Source of the DNA: Telopea speciosissima
Taxonomy: Eukaryota; Streptophyta; Magnoliopsida; Proteales; Proteaceae
DNA: 64,000 nucleotides
Direction of reading: 5' to 3'
Assembly: GCF_018873765.1 (NCBI RefSeq)
Contig: NC_057918.1
Span: 64,544,871 to 64,608,870, forward strand
In this document: one piece after another, positions 34,196-46,018 of the stretch
How the letters are laid out: each line of letters begins with the position of its first letter
Position numbering within the stretch: position 1 is the stretch's first letter
The notes under the pieces: model-generated
Database searches by the model: none
What the model was told of the DNA's origin: nothing
The model's input: the letters and a program-made list of their open reading frames with translations, nothing else
Position numbers and translations under genes: made by a program

Positions 34196-34614
34196 GTTAC
34201 GGGGAATTTTTTATCCAGAGCATCTTCGGGGTTTGTTTGTAATAGGTGTTGTTAATATACTACATCATATTTAGAACCCATCTCAGAGATGCTTTCTCTC
34301 CTTCCCTTTTGAGACATCAATAAGTGAAGAGCATAATAGGGTTGAATTGCATTATAATTCCAAAAGATGCTAAAAAAAAATAAAAACATAAAAACGTTTA
34401 AGTTTAACATGGCAAATATATACATGAAATTTGCACTTAAATTTCCACTCTTGCTAATCCTATAAACATAAATATATCCTCTTAATCTCATTTACATATA
34501 TCATCAGAGATTTTAATGTTTCTTTTAAATATGGCACTCCTTTTTCACTAGCATACTACAAACTCCTTTAAATGATCCATTACTTCAGTCTGAACAACAT
34601 GGTAGAAACCCTAT

Positions 34615-36691
34615 CTATGAAACATGAATCTCAGCATATTTACCAATTGATAATGGTGATCCCCTGTTGTGGGGTTTCGAGAGTACTTCATGCTCACAAC
34701 TTGTGGGGACGACAGGCCGAATGCCACCAGGATTCAGTGGGAAAAGAATCTTGAAGTAACCATCCATAATCGCTTCCAAATTGCAAGTTGATGCAACCTT
34801 GGGAATCTGCTCAGGCAGAAAATTCTTGTTATATAAGTCTTCTTAATAGACAATGAAATATAAAAAAGACCCACCCTCTGTTTTTTCCCTCAACTAGTGA
34901 ATTTGGTAATTCGTGAAGCTGTCAGCGCATTGGAATATCTAATACAAACAGAAACAGATGCCAGGTTGACTCCTGGGAACCAGTTGTATGGGAAAGTCCA
35001 GAGCCGATCGTATTGGTATTGTTTCTGTTTCCTTTAATTTAAGAAACCCTCTCACATACACGGCTGTGGGACAGCCGTGTATGAAAACTTTCCCCAAAAC
35101 CAATTTACAGTAAGGATCAAATTTCAATATTCAATTTTCCAAAAGGGCCTGTGTTCTGCTTTTTTTAACATCACAGCCTCATAGGTGACCCAGGGGGTGA
35201 GGGGAGGGCAGCGGATATCACACAAGGAGAGAGGAAGGAGCACATGCCGTGCAAAGCTCTAATGCAATGCCAGAACCTGGCTGCAGGCTCCTTGCCAACT
35301 GAGCTAGCAGGCAATTTCAAAACATGTCTGTGTGGACTCTTCAAATTACTTCCTCTAAGTAAATCTAACTAAAACCACAATGAAAATTATAAAAACAATT
35401 CGAGCCAATAAACCTCCTAATTTCCAAGCTTCTCAATTCAAAAACTTGGCTCCTATCTCTGTTTAGGTTTATTAATCACCATATAACAGTAGAGTAACAG
35501 TTTGAGTTCATCAGCAGAGGGGAGCATACCTGATAGATATCACACATATATCCATGGAGATTGTTATACTCCAACAGCTTCTTCTTTGTGCATTTGAAAA
35601 GAACATTATAGACAATATCAAAACGGATCAATGTAGTGAACAGACAGACATCAGCCAGTGTCAGCACATCTCCACATAAATACCGTGAATTGGCCAAGTG
35701 ATCATCCAACATGTCCAGTGTACTGAACAAATCATTTACAGCAGCATCATAGGCTTCTTGGGTCTGCGCAAATCCACATCTGCCAATCAGGAATTTCATC
35801 GAACAAGTTACATACAAACACAAATGACAATACAAACACTTCTGACGGCACAAAATTTGAATGAACCCTATAGTACCTGTAAACCCCGTTATTGACATTA
35901 GGATAAATTATCCGATTCCATTCTTTAATCCGTCCCTTCAACGACGGTGGAGAAAGATCCAAACTTGAACTTCCAGCGACTCCATCAAAACCAGAATTGA
36001 ACAATTCGATTATATCGGAACTCTCATTACAGATTACTTCTCTTCTCTCAACATCCCACAACAGAGGAACCGAAGCTCGTCCACTGTAACCTCCACGGCG
36101 AAGCCCATAAACCTCTTTTAGAGTCTTGCATCCATTTGCAACGTCCAAGCTCGGCCTCACTTTATCCCTGTTACTGCTAGATACATGGCGAAATTCCCAC
36201 AAACCATCGTTTCCAGGAGAAGCAATTGAGACCGGAACATATTCTTCGAGGCCTTTGAGGGCTCTAACAATGAGGGTTCGATGAGCCCATGGACAAGACA
36301 ATCCCACATACAGGTGAACGTTGTTTTGGTTTTGGCGGGAAAGTTGTATTGATTCGAAATTGGCGCGGAACTGACTGACGGGCCGAGTGTATGAGCCGGA
36401 GGGATCAGAGGGGGCAAGCTGCTTCATCATGAGGTGCCACGTGGCGTTCCAGGTCGTACGGACGGTGGAAATGAGGAGTTGCGGAGGGAGGGCTTTGCCC
36501 CACAGGAATCCGGTAATGGTGGTTAAGAGGTCTGTGTTTGGAACCGCCGTTTGCGGCGGAGGTGGGTGGTTGACAGACATTATAGGGTTGACGTGGAAAC
36601 TTTGGGTTTTGGTTTTGGCTTTGGCGATTCTCCTCTTGGTTGGGGAGGGAAAGGTCGGGTGGAGGAACGAAGTGGCGGTCGTGGCGGCCAT
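34615..36691 (-). CDS. Glutathionyl-hydroquinone reductase, plastid-type (GST omega-like)
   Basis: Three coding exons on the minus strand: 36691-35877, 35779-35530 and 34806-34615 (stop CTA complement at 34615). Both introns begin GT and end AG; phases are 2 and 0, giving 418 codons. Residues 1-60 are Ser/Thr/Pro/Lys-rich, consistent with a plastid transit peptide. The catalytic motif CPWAHR (Cys 133) replaces the CPYC of glutaredoxins, as in GHRs. IYPNVNNGVYRCGFAQTQEA, then SRYLCGDVLTLADVCLFTTL, and the last exon TCNLEAIMDGYFKILFPLNP and CEHEVLSKPHNRG match the family. GHRs reduce glutathionyl-hydroquinones using glutathione. A SINE sits in intron 2. The 5' end is duplicated in frame upstream (36867-37202), so translation could also begin at 37027, or at 37057. 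Confidence 0.85.
35161..35320 (-). ncRNA. tRNA-derived SINE in intron 2 of the GHR gene
   Basis: On the minus strand the A box reads gctagctcagttggcaagga (complement of about 35289-35312), followed by a B-box-like aggttctggc and a long body ending in a T-tract on the plus strand (35160-35166), i.e. an A-tail. It is antisense to nothing: it lies in the same orientation as the host gene. Target-site duplications were not clear. Confidence 0.5.
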
Positions 36692-37202
36692 TTTAGGGAT
36701 GCGTTTGGCAGATTCGACCCAATGGACAGGATCACTAGAAATGTAGAAGATAAGATGAAACGTTTTCCAAAGATTCCATTGATGGTTGATCCAATCAAAG
36801 CAAGTTTTGATCGAGATAGAATAGTTTACAAGGGCTGGACCTAAGGGTGTAAATGAATAGCCGAAATCTGTGTTTGGAACCGCCGTTTGCGGCGGAGGTG
36901 GGTGGTTGACAGACATTATAGGGTTGACGTGGAAACTTTGGGTTTTGGTTTTGGCTTTGGCGATTCTCCTCTTGGTTGGGGAGGGAAAGGTCGGGTGGAG
37001 GAACGAAGTGGCGGTCGTGGCGGCCATTTTAGGGATGCGTTTGGCGATTCGACCCAATGGACAGGATCACTAGAAATGTAGAAGATAAGATGAAACGTTT
37101 TCCAAAGATTCCATTGATGGTTGATCCAATCAAAGCAAGTTTTGATCGAGATTGAATAGTTTACAAGGGCTGGACCTAAGGGTGTAAATGAATAGCCGAA
37201 AT
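36531..37202. repeat. 336-bp tandem duplication of the GHR 5' end
   Basis: Unit 1 (36531-36866) and unit 2 (36867-37202) are nearly identical. Each holds the transit-peptide codons, the ATG, about 150 bases of 5' flank and the first ~26 bases of the hAT MITE at 37177. The breakpoints share tctgt (GHR codons at 36531 and MITE at 37199), so a microhomology event joined them after the MITE had inserted. The only indel seen is tttggcagattc versus tttggcgattc. 336 is a multiple of three and the frame stays open across both units. Confidence 0.9.
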
Positions 37203-37446
37203 CTGTTTTCGTATCCGTGTCCGTATCCGTTTAGCATTATCCGAATCCATCCCAAAGCTAAATAGATACGGATACGGATAGGCTATAGCTATCCAAAAAA
37301 CTATATTTACATGTAAACGGATAAAATATCTGATCCGTATCTGTGTCCGTATCTGTTTAGCACTACCCGAATCCGTCCGATAGCTAATCGGATGCGAATG
37401 CGGGTATGACACTATCCAAGCCGAATTCAATCCGTATACAGCCCTA
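37177..37446. mobile_element. hAT MITE (270 bp), TSD GCTGGACC
   Basis: The element begins taagggtgtaaatgaatagc and ends ccgtatacagcccta, with degenerate tatccg/cggata repeats throughout. The 8-base duplication gctggacc lies at 37169-37176 and 37447-37454. It is the same length and type as the element at 62104-62373. Confidence 0.85.
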
Positions 37447-37511
37447 GCTGGACCTAGGTTAATTTACAGCCTATTTGAAGTCTGAAGAAGGTTTGAACAT
37501 GTTAAAAAAAT

Positions 37512-38778
37512 GGGTTTTTAACAAATGCTCCCTTAAAAATGCCCATTTGTCCAAATGCCCCTTACAACTTTTTTAATTGTAAATTCCCCCCTATTTTCAA
37601 AACATTGTAGCATTTTGGTCTAATCCGTTAATTTGGGACGTTAGACGTTAGTTTTAGGGAACTTAATGACCAAAATACCCTTGTGACAAAAACCCACCAA
37701 AAAAATGACCAAATTGCCATCATCTTCCCAAATCGTTTAGGGTTTGAAACTGAAAATCAAACTTAATCAAACCCTAAATGATTATCCAAACTGAAAATCA
37801 AACCCAGCAAACTAAAAAATTCTATTAACTAACACATTATTCAGTTGTAGGAGAAGTAAGTCAATAAAAATCCATGATTTAACACATCATTTCAGTTGTA
37901 GGGAAAGCAAACCCAAAATAACAGAGGATATGAGATTTTCATGGTAGAATACTCACCGTGCTGCTTGCTCTGAGAAGTGCTTTCTCGGCTGTCGTTGCCA
38001 TAGTGTATGAAGATCTCCTCCACTGCAGAACTCCATAAGCAAGCAAGAGAATTTCTCCATCTCAAAATGGGAGTAAAGAGTTGGAAGAAAAGGGTGATCT
38101 AACAAACCCAAAATATCCCTTTCGGTTTGAGCCCTCAACAATTTCATCCTTCCGGCTAACAAAGCTTTATCCATCACCTTCATCGCAAACAAACAGCCCA
38201 TCCCTCTAAGCTCCGCCAAATACACACTCCCAATGTCTCCACAACCAGGCTTCTTCAAAAGCCTAAAATGACCCAAACCCAAAGTACCATCTTAGGCCTT
38301 CAGACGCTAAATTGCATCCCATCGAAGATCATTACCCTTATGGGGTTTGCTAGGGCAAAAGCTTCTGTAGCTAGCCTCGTTACCATCAATGCTACCACAG
38401 TAGCAAGCATACACATAAAAAACATAGAGATTGAAGCTCTACAGATTTGATAAGGATGGGAACCAATGGAAACAGAGAGGCGTTGGGTTTGATTTTCAGT
38501 TTGGATAATCATTTAGGGCTTGATTGGGTTTGATTTTCAGTTTCAAACCCTAAACGATTTGGGGAAGATAAGGGCAATTTGATCATTTTATTGGTGGGTT
38601 TTTGTCACAAGGGCATTTTGGTCATTAAATTTCCTAAAACTAACGTCTAACGTCCCAAATTAATGGGTTGGATCAAAATGCTACAATATTTTGTAAGTAA
38701 AGGGGAGTTTACAATAAGAAAATTTGTAGGGGGCATTTAAACAAATGAGCATTTTTAAGGGAGCATTTGTCAAAAACC
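37512..38778. mobile_element. Pack-MULE with ~280-bp inverted termini, TSD TTAAAAAAAT
   Basis: The left end gggtttttaacaaatgctcc is matched by the complement of the right end (gggagcatttgtcaaaaacc). The inverted repeats continue for about 280 bases (for example gacgttagacgttagttttaggg against cctaaaactaacgtctaacgtcc, each side shown only in part). The 10-base duplication ttaaaaaaat flanks it at 37502-37511 and 38779-38788. No transposase is present; the interior holds a kinase gene fragment. Confidence 0.85.
37957..38415 (-). pseudogene. Captured D6PK-like AGC VIII kinase exon
   Basis: Read on the minus strand: KPHKGNDLRWDAI, a TAG, RLKA, a [22 protein letters not shown], then [20 protein letters not shown] (ATP lysine in FAMKVMDK), [38 protein letters not shown] and KHFSEQAAR. 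This is the N-terminal lobe of a plant D6PK/AGC VIII kinase, including the preceding KPHKxNDxRWEAIQ motif. The fragment stops exactly at a GT donor (acg|gtgagt, 37956) where family members have their conserved intron, and intron-like sequence follows. Genomic DNA, not cDNA, was therefore captured. Two stops and the lack of a catalytic loop make it non-functional. Confidence 0.85.
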
Positions 38779-38789
38779 TTAAAAAAATT

Positions 38790-39469
38790 TAACCCATTCC
38801 GTTAGTTTATGACTAATAACGTTAAAAACAATGAGTGAACTGACCTAAAATGTGGCCATAATGTCACTTTCCAAATTGGATGGAGCAGCTTTGAATTTAT
38901 ATAGGTTTTGAGCTAGTCTTAAAATAAAATTATGCAAAACTTAACCCAAAGCAACTCCCTGCCCTTGCAAACAGTTAGGAACTTTATTTGTTCCCTTTAA
39001 TAAAAAAATCCCTTAGATAAGTAATCAGCCAAACAAACAAACCCAAGGCGACCAACGAGCCTGGATGCCTAGGCAACGCTTTGATAACTATGGCATCACC
39101 TATATCACATATGTTTTAAATAATTCACAAAAAAAAAAAATCAATATCCATTCGTAATTTTTATATCTTGCCCTTCCAGAATCATTCCTAAATGGTTCAG
39201 CATGTAAAAGAAGGAAAAAGTTTGTTTTCCAAACATCTCAGTCAATCAAGCTAATGAATGGACAGTCATCCAGACAAACAAATAGGCAGTCATTAATCAT
39301 TAAAACTAAAGTTCTTTCCATCCCCACATCAATTGAACTATAATTTTAACAATCCCCATTATCCAATACCAACTAAAAGTCCTAAATTGGAACTCCTTGA
39401 ATAAAACAATAGCAATCACTGCAATAAGAAAAGAGATACTTTTAGCAGACCCAAGCAGCCAAATGAATA
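38790..39469. other. Intergenic stretch
   Basis: No open frame or gene-like signal is seen. It includes an A-tract at 39129-39140 and a short ggatgcctaggcaacgctttgataactatgg-type segment (39062-39092, quoted in part) that is related to 47500-47750. Confidence 0.4.
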
Positions 39470-40254
39470 CACACAACCGCTAGCTTGGTTGGTTGGAGGC
39501 ATTGTCGGTTGAGTGCATGCCCCCAGGAGGTCAAGGGATTGACTCTCCTGATAGCATTTGTGCCAAAAAAGCACCCCCTCTCTCCCCTCACCCCTCACCC
39601 CTTGGTAATAGTAGGATTTTTTTGGCTTGTCGTAGCCTTCCCTTGTAGCTTAGATTAGATTAGTGTTAAAGTATATCAGGTCCAGGAGAGAAGAGGAAAT
39701 CTTGATTCATGAGATTCCTCCCCTCCTCATGTGACTCCTAGTTTGAGTATGAATTAGTCCTATTTCTAATTTGAGTCTTAGTCCTAGTTGTTAGTCCTAG
39801 TTCTACTTTGAGTCTTAGTTTTATTTCATTGTTTTTTTCCTATTGTAACTTGGAATCCTATCATGATTAGGAATTCCTAATCCGATTAGGAGTTCCCTTT
39901 TCTATTGTAACTTCAGGTTATAAATACAAGCATTGTGAGGGAGACTATTATATCCGACAATTCTCTTCCCATCTCCTTCTTCTCTTCTCGGTTATGGTAT
40001 TCTTCAAATGTATTTTGTTACATTGTATCAGAGCACAACCATTAGGTTGTCTGTGATCTGCGATACTGGTTTGAGAATCTTGTAATTTTTTTTTCTTTAA
40101 AAGGGTGCAGCACCCTATGCTGCACATTCTGAGAATCACACCCTAGATGAAGTTTTCAAGAGAAAACTAGGGTTCTACTGCTACTACATACCTGAAGCAA
40201 AGGATTGACTAGAGTTCCAGTTTATATTACCTACTCGAAGATATCTTCCGCTTT

Positions 40255-40445
40255 CTTCTGAGTTCTTCTGCTGCTTGCGATTGTTTTGCTGTTTAAGATT
40301 GTTTTTTGGGTTCTTCTGTTGCTTGCGATTCACTTCTAGAGTTTTGCTGCTACTTGCGATTCCAAAGTGAAGATTTTTATTTGTTGTTCTGCTTGCGATT
40401 CACTTCTGAAGTTGTACTGCTACTTGCAATTCCACAGTAAAGACT
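40255..40445 (+). repeat. Imperfect repeats in the Copia leader
   Basis: Units built on ttctgctgcttgcgatt and cacttct.gagtt.tgctgct recur at least four times before gag. Confidence 0.6.
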
Positions 40446-40809
40446 TTTATTTGCTTCAATCAATCCACCACATCTATTTTCAGGTGTAGAATTTTACAGT
40501 CTTGTTTAAATCCTATCTCTGCCAATAGGATTTTTTTCTGCAACTTTTAGATTTTCAAATCCTACTGTTGCCAATGAGTTTCTGCTATTATTGGATTTCT
40601 TTCAACCTTATTTTGTTGGTTTTTATTCCTGCTGCTATTCACTGCTGCCACCTTGGGTTTATATACCCTATCTCTGTCGATTGGTTACTGCTACTCCTTT
40701 TGGGTTTTCAAACCTACTCTGGTTCTAAGTGAGACTCGATTGTTACTACTACTACTACTACCAATTGGTTCCTACTACTATTACTACTTGGACTTGATAA
40801 ATTACACCT

Positions 40810-43800
40810 ATGGCTGATCCTAAACCACCAACAGATAATGTTTAAGTTCAAATAACCACTATTAAACTCTCTGGAGTTTCAAATTATTTAATGGGCCCAG
40901 GCAGTTCAAGGTTACATACATGCCAAGGGCAAACTGAAATACATTACAAATGATCCTCTTGATCGTGATCCTAAAGATCCTACCACATTTCTAATTCATG
41001 AGGAGTGGATGCGGGAAAATTCTACTGTCAAGATATGGTTATGGAATAGTGTTGAGCCTGCTATTGCCTCCAATGTTATGTTTCACTCCCTTGCTAAGGA
41101 TGTCTGGAATGACTTACGTGAAAGCTTCTCTCAAGAAAGGAACATCTCCCGTATGTATGATCTCTCTAAGAAATTTTTAACTTTCAACAAGGAGATAAAA
41201 CCTTACATGAGTATTTTGCCAGTTATAAGGGCATGGTTGAAGAACTACATATACATCAGCTTTTAACTACTAATCTTGATCAATTAAAGCAACAAAGAGC
41301 TGAGTTTCATGTTGTGAAGTTTCTTGCTGGACTAAACCCTGACTACTAGTCTGTGAAGAGTTAGCTACTCACAGGAGATAAGGTTCCTTCTCTCAATAAA
41401 GTATTTTCTCGGATTAATCAACTGGCTAATCTGTCCAAACCTGACAATACTCCTAAAGACAACTCAGCCTTAGTTGCCAATCATGGATGGGGACGTGGTC
41501 GTGGCCGTGGATCTAATGAACGAGGCACAGGTCCTCAATATGTTGATAGATCTTCCGGCCAGTGCTTTTATTGTGGCAAACCTAATCATACAGTTGACAC
41601 TTGTTGGACCAAGCATGGAAAACCTGATTGAGTGAATGAACTAGCCAATACTGCCACCACTGGTACTGCTACTGAGAAACCTAATAGTGACATGAACCAG
41701 AGTTCAACAACTTCATCTTCTGTGTCTCGAGATGATTACAACTAGCTAATCAAACGCTTCCAACAACTTGAAGCTACATCTGCCTCTTCCTCTACCGCCA
41801 CCCTAGCCTATAAAGGTAGTGCTACATTTTTCCCTTCTTCTACTTCATGGCTTATCGATTCAGGTGCTTCATGTCACATGACTGGTAAGTCAAGTTTATT
41901 TTCTTCCATAAATTCCATTCAAACCTCCTCCAATTTTATTCTTGTTGATGGATCCTCTACTAAGATAATTGGTCATGGAACTGTTTCTCCAACATCATCC
42001 ATGACTTTCTCTCTTGTTCTTCATGTTACTAAATTACCCTTAAACCTTATTTCTGTTAATCAACCTACTAAATCCCTTAACTGTTTTGTAACCTTTTATC
42101 CTTCTTATTGTGTTTTTCAGGATCTTCAGACAAAGAAGATTGGTGGAGGGTTTGAGCACGATGGACTATATTACCTAGATGGCACTGGACCTTCCACTAC
42201 TGCTACATCTACTACCATACCATCTCCCATACAATGGCATCTACGACTTGGTCACCCATCCTTACCTAAACTTCAATTAATGGTCCCTAGTTGCAAGTCC
42301 ACATCTCACCTTGAATGTGAGGCTTGTGAACTAGGCAAACATCATCACTCGTCCTTTCCTTCCCGTACTTTACCTAGAAGTTCTTCATTGTTCTCTTTAG
42401 CTCATTCTGATATTTAGAATCCGTGTCAAGTTCGTAATAGGTTAGGATTTTTTTATTTTTAGTTTTGTGGACGATTATTCTCGCTCTACTTGGGTTTCTT
42501 TGTTAAAAGACCGGACTCAATTTCTTACTGTATTTAAAATTTTTTTATCAAAAACTAAAGACTCAATTTGCCACATCCATTTAAATTTTTGTTCAGATAA
42601 TGCTTTGGAGTACACTCAATCTGTGATTTCTGATTTTTGCCTCACCCATGGTATTATTCACCAAACTAGCTACTCGTACACTCCACAACAAAATGGGGTG
42701 GCCGAGCGCAAATATCGACACTTACTCAGAGTTGCTTGTTCTATTATGATCCACATGAATGTCCCCAAACGTTTTTGGTGTGATGTCATTCTTGTGGCCT
42801 GTTATCTTATTAATCGTATGCCTTCTTCTGTTTTACAAAATAAAATTCCTTTTTCTATTCTTCATCCTAATTGTCCTTTGTTTTCCTCTCCACTACATGT
42901 TTTTGGTTGTGTGTGTTTCGTTCACATTCTTCATCCCACCATTGATAAACTATGTCCACGATCTATTAAATGTCTTTTTCTTGGTTATTCTCGTACTCAT
43001 AAAGGGTATAAATGTTTTGAACCCACTTCCAACAAACAATTTATTAGTGCAAATGTCACATTTTTTGAAAATACTCCTTATTATCCTTCTTCTACTACAT
43101 CATTTATAGTGAACGATGAAGATCCTAGGTCCACCCATACCTGTTCCTGTTCCTATTCCTATTCCTTCACCAATTCAGGTCTATCACCGTCGTCAACGTC
43201 GCCCACAAACCTTACCTTCCACCATTATTCCTATACCTGCTACCACGGTTCTGCCACCTGTACCTGCTCTTAATACATTACCCACAACCCATGTTCCTAC
43301 TATTTCGGTCCTACCTAGTGATACAACAAATGTAGCTCAGCCCGACACTCAATCTGACTCTGATGCTAAAGGCTCCATCGACTTACCCATTGCTATTCGT
43401 AAAGATACTCGCTCTTGTACTCAAAAACCTATTTATCCTATTGAGCACTATGTAACCATTTCTCGTCTTCCTTCTCACTATCACCCACTTGCTTCAGCAT
43501 TATCTACTAACTTTATCTTTCACACCCACCATGAGGCATTGTCTCACCCTGGTTGGAAGTCTGCCATGGACACCGAGATGGATACATTGTTATTTCGCAG
43601 TACCTCTATTTTCACTACCTATTGGGAAAGATCTTGTTAAGTGTCGGTTGGTTTATACTATCAAATACAATCTCGATGGTTCTATGGAACAACTGAAGTC
43701 TGCCTGGTTGCTAAAGGTTATACTCAAACCTATGATGTGGATTACTTTGAGACTTGTTCTCCAGTTGCTCGTCTGAACTCTGGTCGGATCCTTATTTCTT

Positions 43801-45046
43801 TGGCTGTTAATTTTGATTGGCCCTTATATCAAATGGATATCAAAAATGCTTTTCTCTATGGTGATCTTCAAGAGGAGGTTTATATGGAGCAACCTCCAGG
43901 GTTGCTCAGCGGAAGTCTTCTATCAAAGTTTGCAAGCTTCTTAAGGCAATTTATGGGTTGAAACAATCTCCAAGAGCATGGTTTGATAAGTTCAGCTCCA
44001 TTGTTACTAAGGTAGGATTCTCATAGTGTTACTCTGACCATTGTGTTTTTGTTCACCGTCAGAATTCTAAAGTGGTGGTGATGGTCGTCTATGCGGATGG
44101 CATTATTTTATCTGGTAATGATGCTTATTGTATTGCCCAAGTTAAAGCATATCTTCATTAGCATTTTTAGATGAAGGACTTGGGTGTTCTCAAGTATTTT
44201 CTTGGTATTGAGGTTTTGCGAAGCAAGAACGATATTAGTTTGCCTCAGAGGAAATATGTCTTTGACCTTCTGACTGACACTGGAATGCTTGCTTCCAAAC
44301 CAGCGAATACTCTCATGGATCTTCATCAGAAACTTGGATCCGTTGAGGGTGAGGATTTTTCAGATGTTCATCGATATAGAAGATTAGCTAGCAAACTTAT
44401 TTATCTTACAGTCATTTGCCTGAATATATCCTTTGTTGTTGGGGTTATTAGTCAATTTATGTAGTGTCCAAAGAAAATTCATTGGGATGTTATTTGATGT
44501 GTGTTGCGCTATCTGAAGAGTGCTCCTGGTAAAGGTCTTATTTATCGACCTAATCGGAATGCTAATCTGGTTGGGTTCTCTGATGTTGATTGGGCTGGTG
44601 TTGATGGTGATAGATGGTCGGTCTACTTCTGATTATTGTACCTTTGTGGGAGGAAGCTTGGTCACTTGGAAGAGCAAGAAACAAACTACCGTCGATCCAG
44701 TGCTGAAGCCGAATATCGAGCAATGGCACATACTACAGCTAAGTTAATGTGGGTCAAATCCTTACTCTAGGAATTAGGATTTTCCATCAATCAACTTATG
44801 CAAATATTTTGTGATAATCAAGACACTATCTATATTGCGAGTAATCTTGTTTTTCATAAGAGGATAAAGCATATTGAGGTTGATTGTCACTTTATTCGGG
44901 ATGTTGTTATGAAGAAGTTGATTGTTACTCCTTTTGTCTCTACTACCAATCAACTTGGTGATATGTTTACAAAGGCACTGTTTGGACCTACTTTCCGTCG
45001 AAGTTGTTCCAAGCTAGGTCTAAGTGATTTATACACTTCAGCTTGA
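40810..45046 (+). pseudogene. Copia gag-pol polyprotein, inactivated
   Basis: Begins MADPKPPTDNV then TAA. Gag of the UBN2 type follows (WLWNSVEPAIASNVMF, then RESFSQERNISRMYDL). A CCHC knuckle CFYCGKPNHTVDTC lies at 41561-41602. Protease is at 41849-41990 (WLIDSGASCHMTG). GAG-pre-integrase is WHLRLGHPSLPKLQ, and the integrase core runs VDDYSRSTWVSLL, CSDNALEYTQ, TPQQNGVAERKYRHL (Asp, Asp, Glu present; 42461-42720). RT reads [20 protein letters not shown] and [12 protein letters not shown], with YADG in place of the YVDD active site (near 44092). RNase H is FSDVDWAGVDGDR, then SSAEAEYRAMAH, then FTKALFGPTFRR. Many stops and frameshifts show it is dead, although the LTRs are nearly identical. 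Confidence 0.9.
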
Positions 45047-45445
45047 AGGGGAGTGTTAAAGTATATCAGGTCCAGGGGGAGAAGAGGAAATCTCGATTCA
45101 CAATATTCCTGCCCTCCTCCTGTGACTCCTAGTTTGAGCATGAATCAGTCCTATTTCTAATTTGAGTCTTAGTCCTAGTTCTACTTTGAGTCTTAGTTTT
45201 ATTTCATTGTTATTCTCCTATTGTAACTTGGAATCCTATCATGATTAGGAATTCCTATTCTGATTAGGAGTTCCCATTTCTATTGTAATTTCAGGTTATC
45301 AAGCATTGTGAGGGAGACTGTTATATCCGACAATTCTCTTCTCTTCCCATCTTCTTCTCTCCACTTCTTCTCTTCTCGATTCTGGTATTCTTCAAGTGCA
45401 TTTTGTTACAATTAGGATAGACCCAAAAAAACAGCCAAATGAATA

Positions 45446-46018
45446 AAAATTCCAAAGAAAGAAGGAAATGAAAAATGGGTAAGAAAAAAAAAAAAAAAAA
45501 AAAAAGGAATACAAAAGGGAAATATAGTCACATATTATTGGTAATAATGGCCGTGAGACCACTTTTCTCTATTCACTGGGTAACTTCCTCTGCTGCAGAA
45601 GAAGCTGAGAACCCAGAGGGTCTTTTTCTGCCAAACCACCATATCTTTTCTTATCTACTGTGCAAAACTAAGATGATAAATTACACAATGAGGAGGTAAG
45701 GAGGGAGGAGAGCGAAGCAAAAGCTCCACAATCTGCCACATGGAAGAGTGATGTAGCCGACCACATTAAGTTGGGATAAGTCTGAGTTTGTTGTAGTTGT
45801 TGTTGTTGGGGTGAATGGGATTCACAGGTACAACTCTGTTTGCAGATACAACAATTAGAATTGCCACATCACTCTTCCATGCTTGTGGGTTGCCAACAAA
45901 AAAATATTCACCTAGAAGAAAAGGAGAATTTAAAAAAAAAACACACAAAGTGATAAATTTACAGCCTATAAAAAGAATAATTATAAATTATAAAAACAAA
46001 AGATCAAACAAAAGAATA
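45446..46018. other. Intergenic stretch with A-tract and small inverted repeat
   Basis: An A-tract lies at 45484-45505. The sequence ccacatggaagagtgatgta (45736) recurs inverted as gccacatcactcttccatg (45864). No gene is seen. Confidence 0.4.

Larger units (their letters stand above)
39664..45410 (+). mobile_element. Complete Copia LTR retrotransposon, degenerate, TSD ATTAG
   Basis: The 5' LTR (39664-40022) and 3' LTR (45054-45410) begin TGTTAAAGTATATCAGG and end TTTTGTTACA. They are 359 and 357 bases long and very similar. ATTAG flanks the element at 39659-39663 and 45411-45415. A Met-type primer site (ttgtatcagagc) follows the 5' LTR, and a purine tract (gaaggggag) precedes the 3' LTR. LTR promoter signal: tataaata near 39919. 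The long leader (40023-40809) carries repeated cttgcgattcacttctg-type units. Confidence 0.95.
39470..45431 (+). ncRNA. tRNA-derived SINE split by a Copia element
   Basis: A SINE begins at 39470 with an A-box region (accgctagcttggttggttg) and a B box (aggtcaagggattgactctc, 39525-39545). The body runs to 39663, where the Copia element is inserted; it resumes at 45416 and ends in aaaaaaa at 45431. The perfect 14-base duplication cagccaaatgaata lies at 39456-39469 and 45432-45445, on either side of the composite. Net SINE length is about 210 bases. The Copia element is therefore younger than the SINE. Confidence 0.8.

Noticed and set aside
36387-36844. Plus-strand ORFs opposite the GHR exon
   Set aside because: Antisense shadows of the first GHR exon; duplicated only because the exon is duplicated.
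37953-38282. A functional AGC kinase gene
   Set aside because: Only the N-lobe exon is present, with stops upstream and MULE inverted termini around it.
42759-43109. Hydrophobic plus-strand ORF of 116 codons
   Set aside because: It is the out-of-frame shadow of the Copia integrase coding sequence.
45475-45699. Lys-rich ORF starting MGKKKKKK
   Set aside because: It is created by a poly-A tract and has no further protein-like signal.
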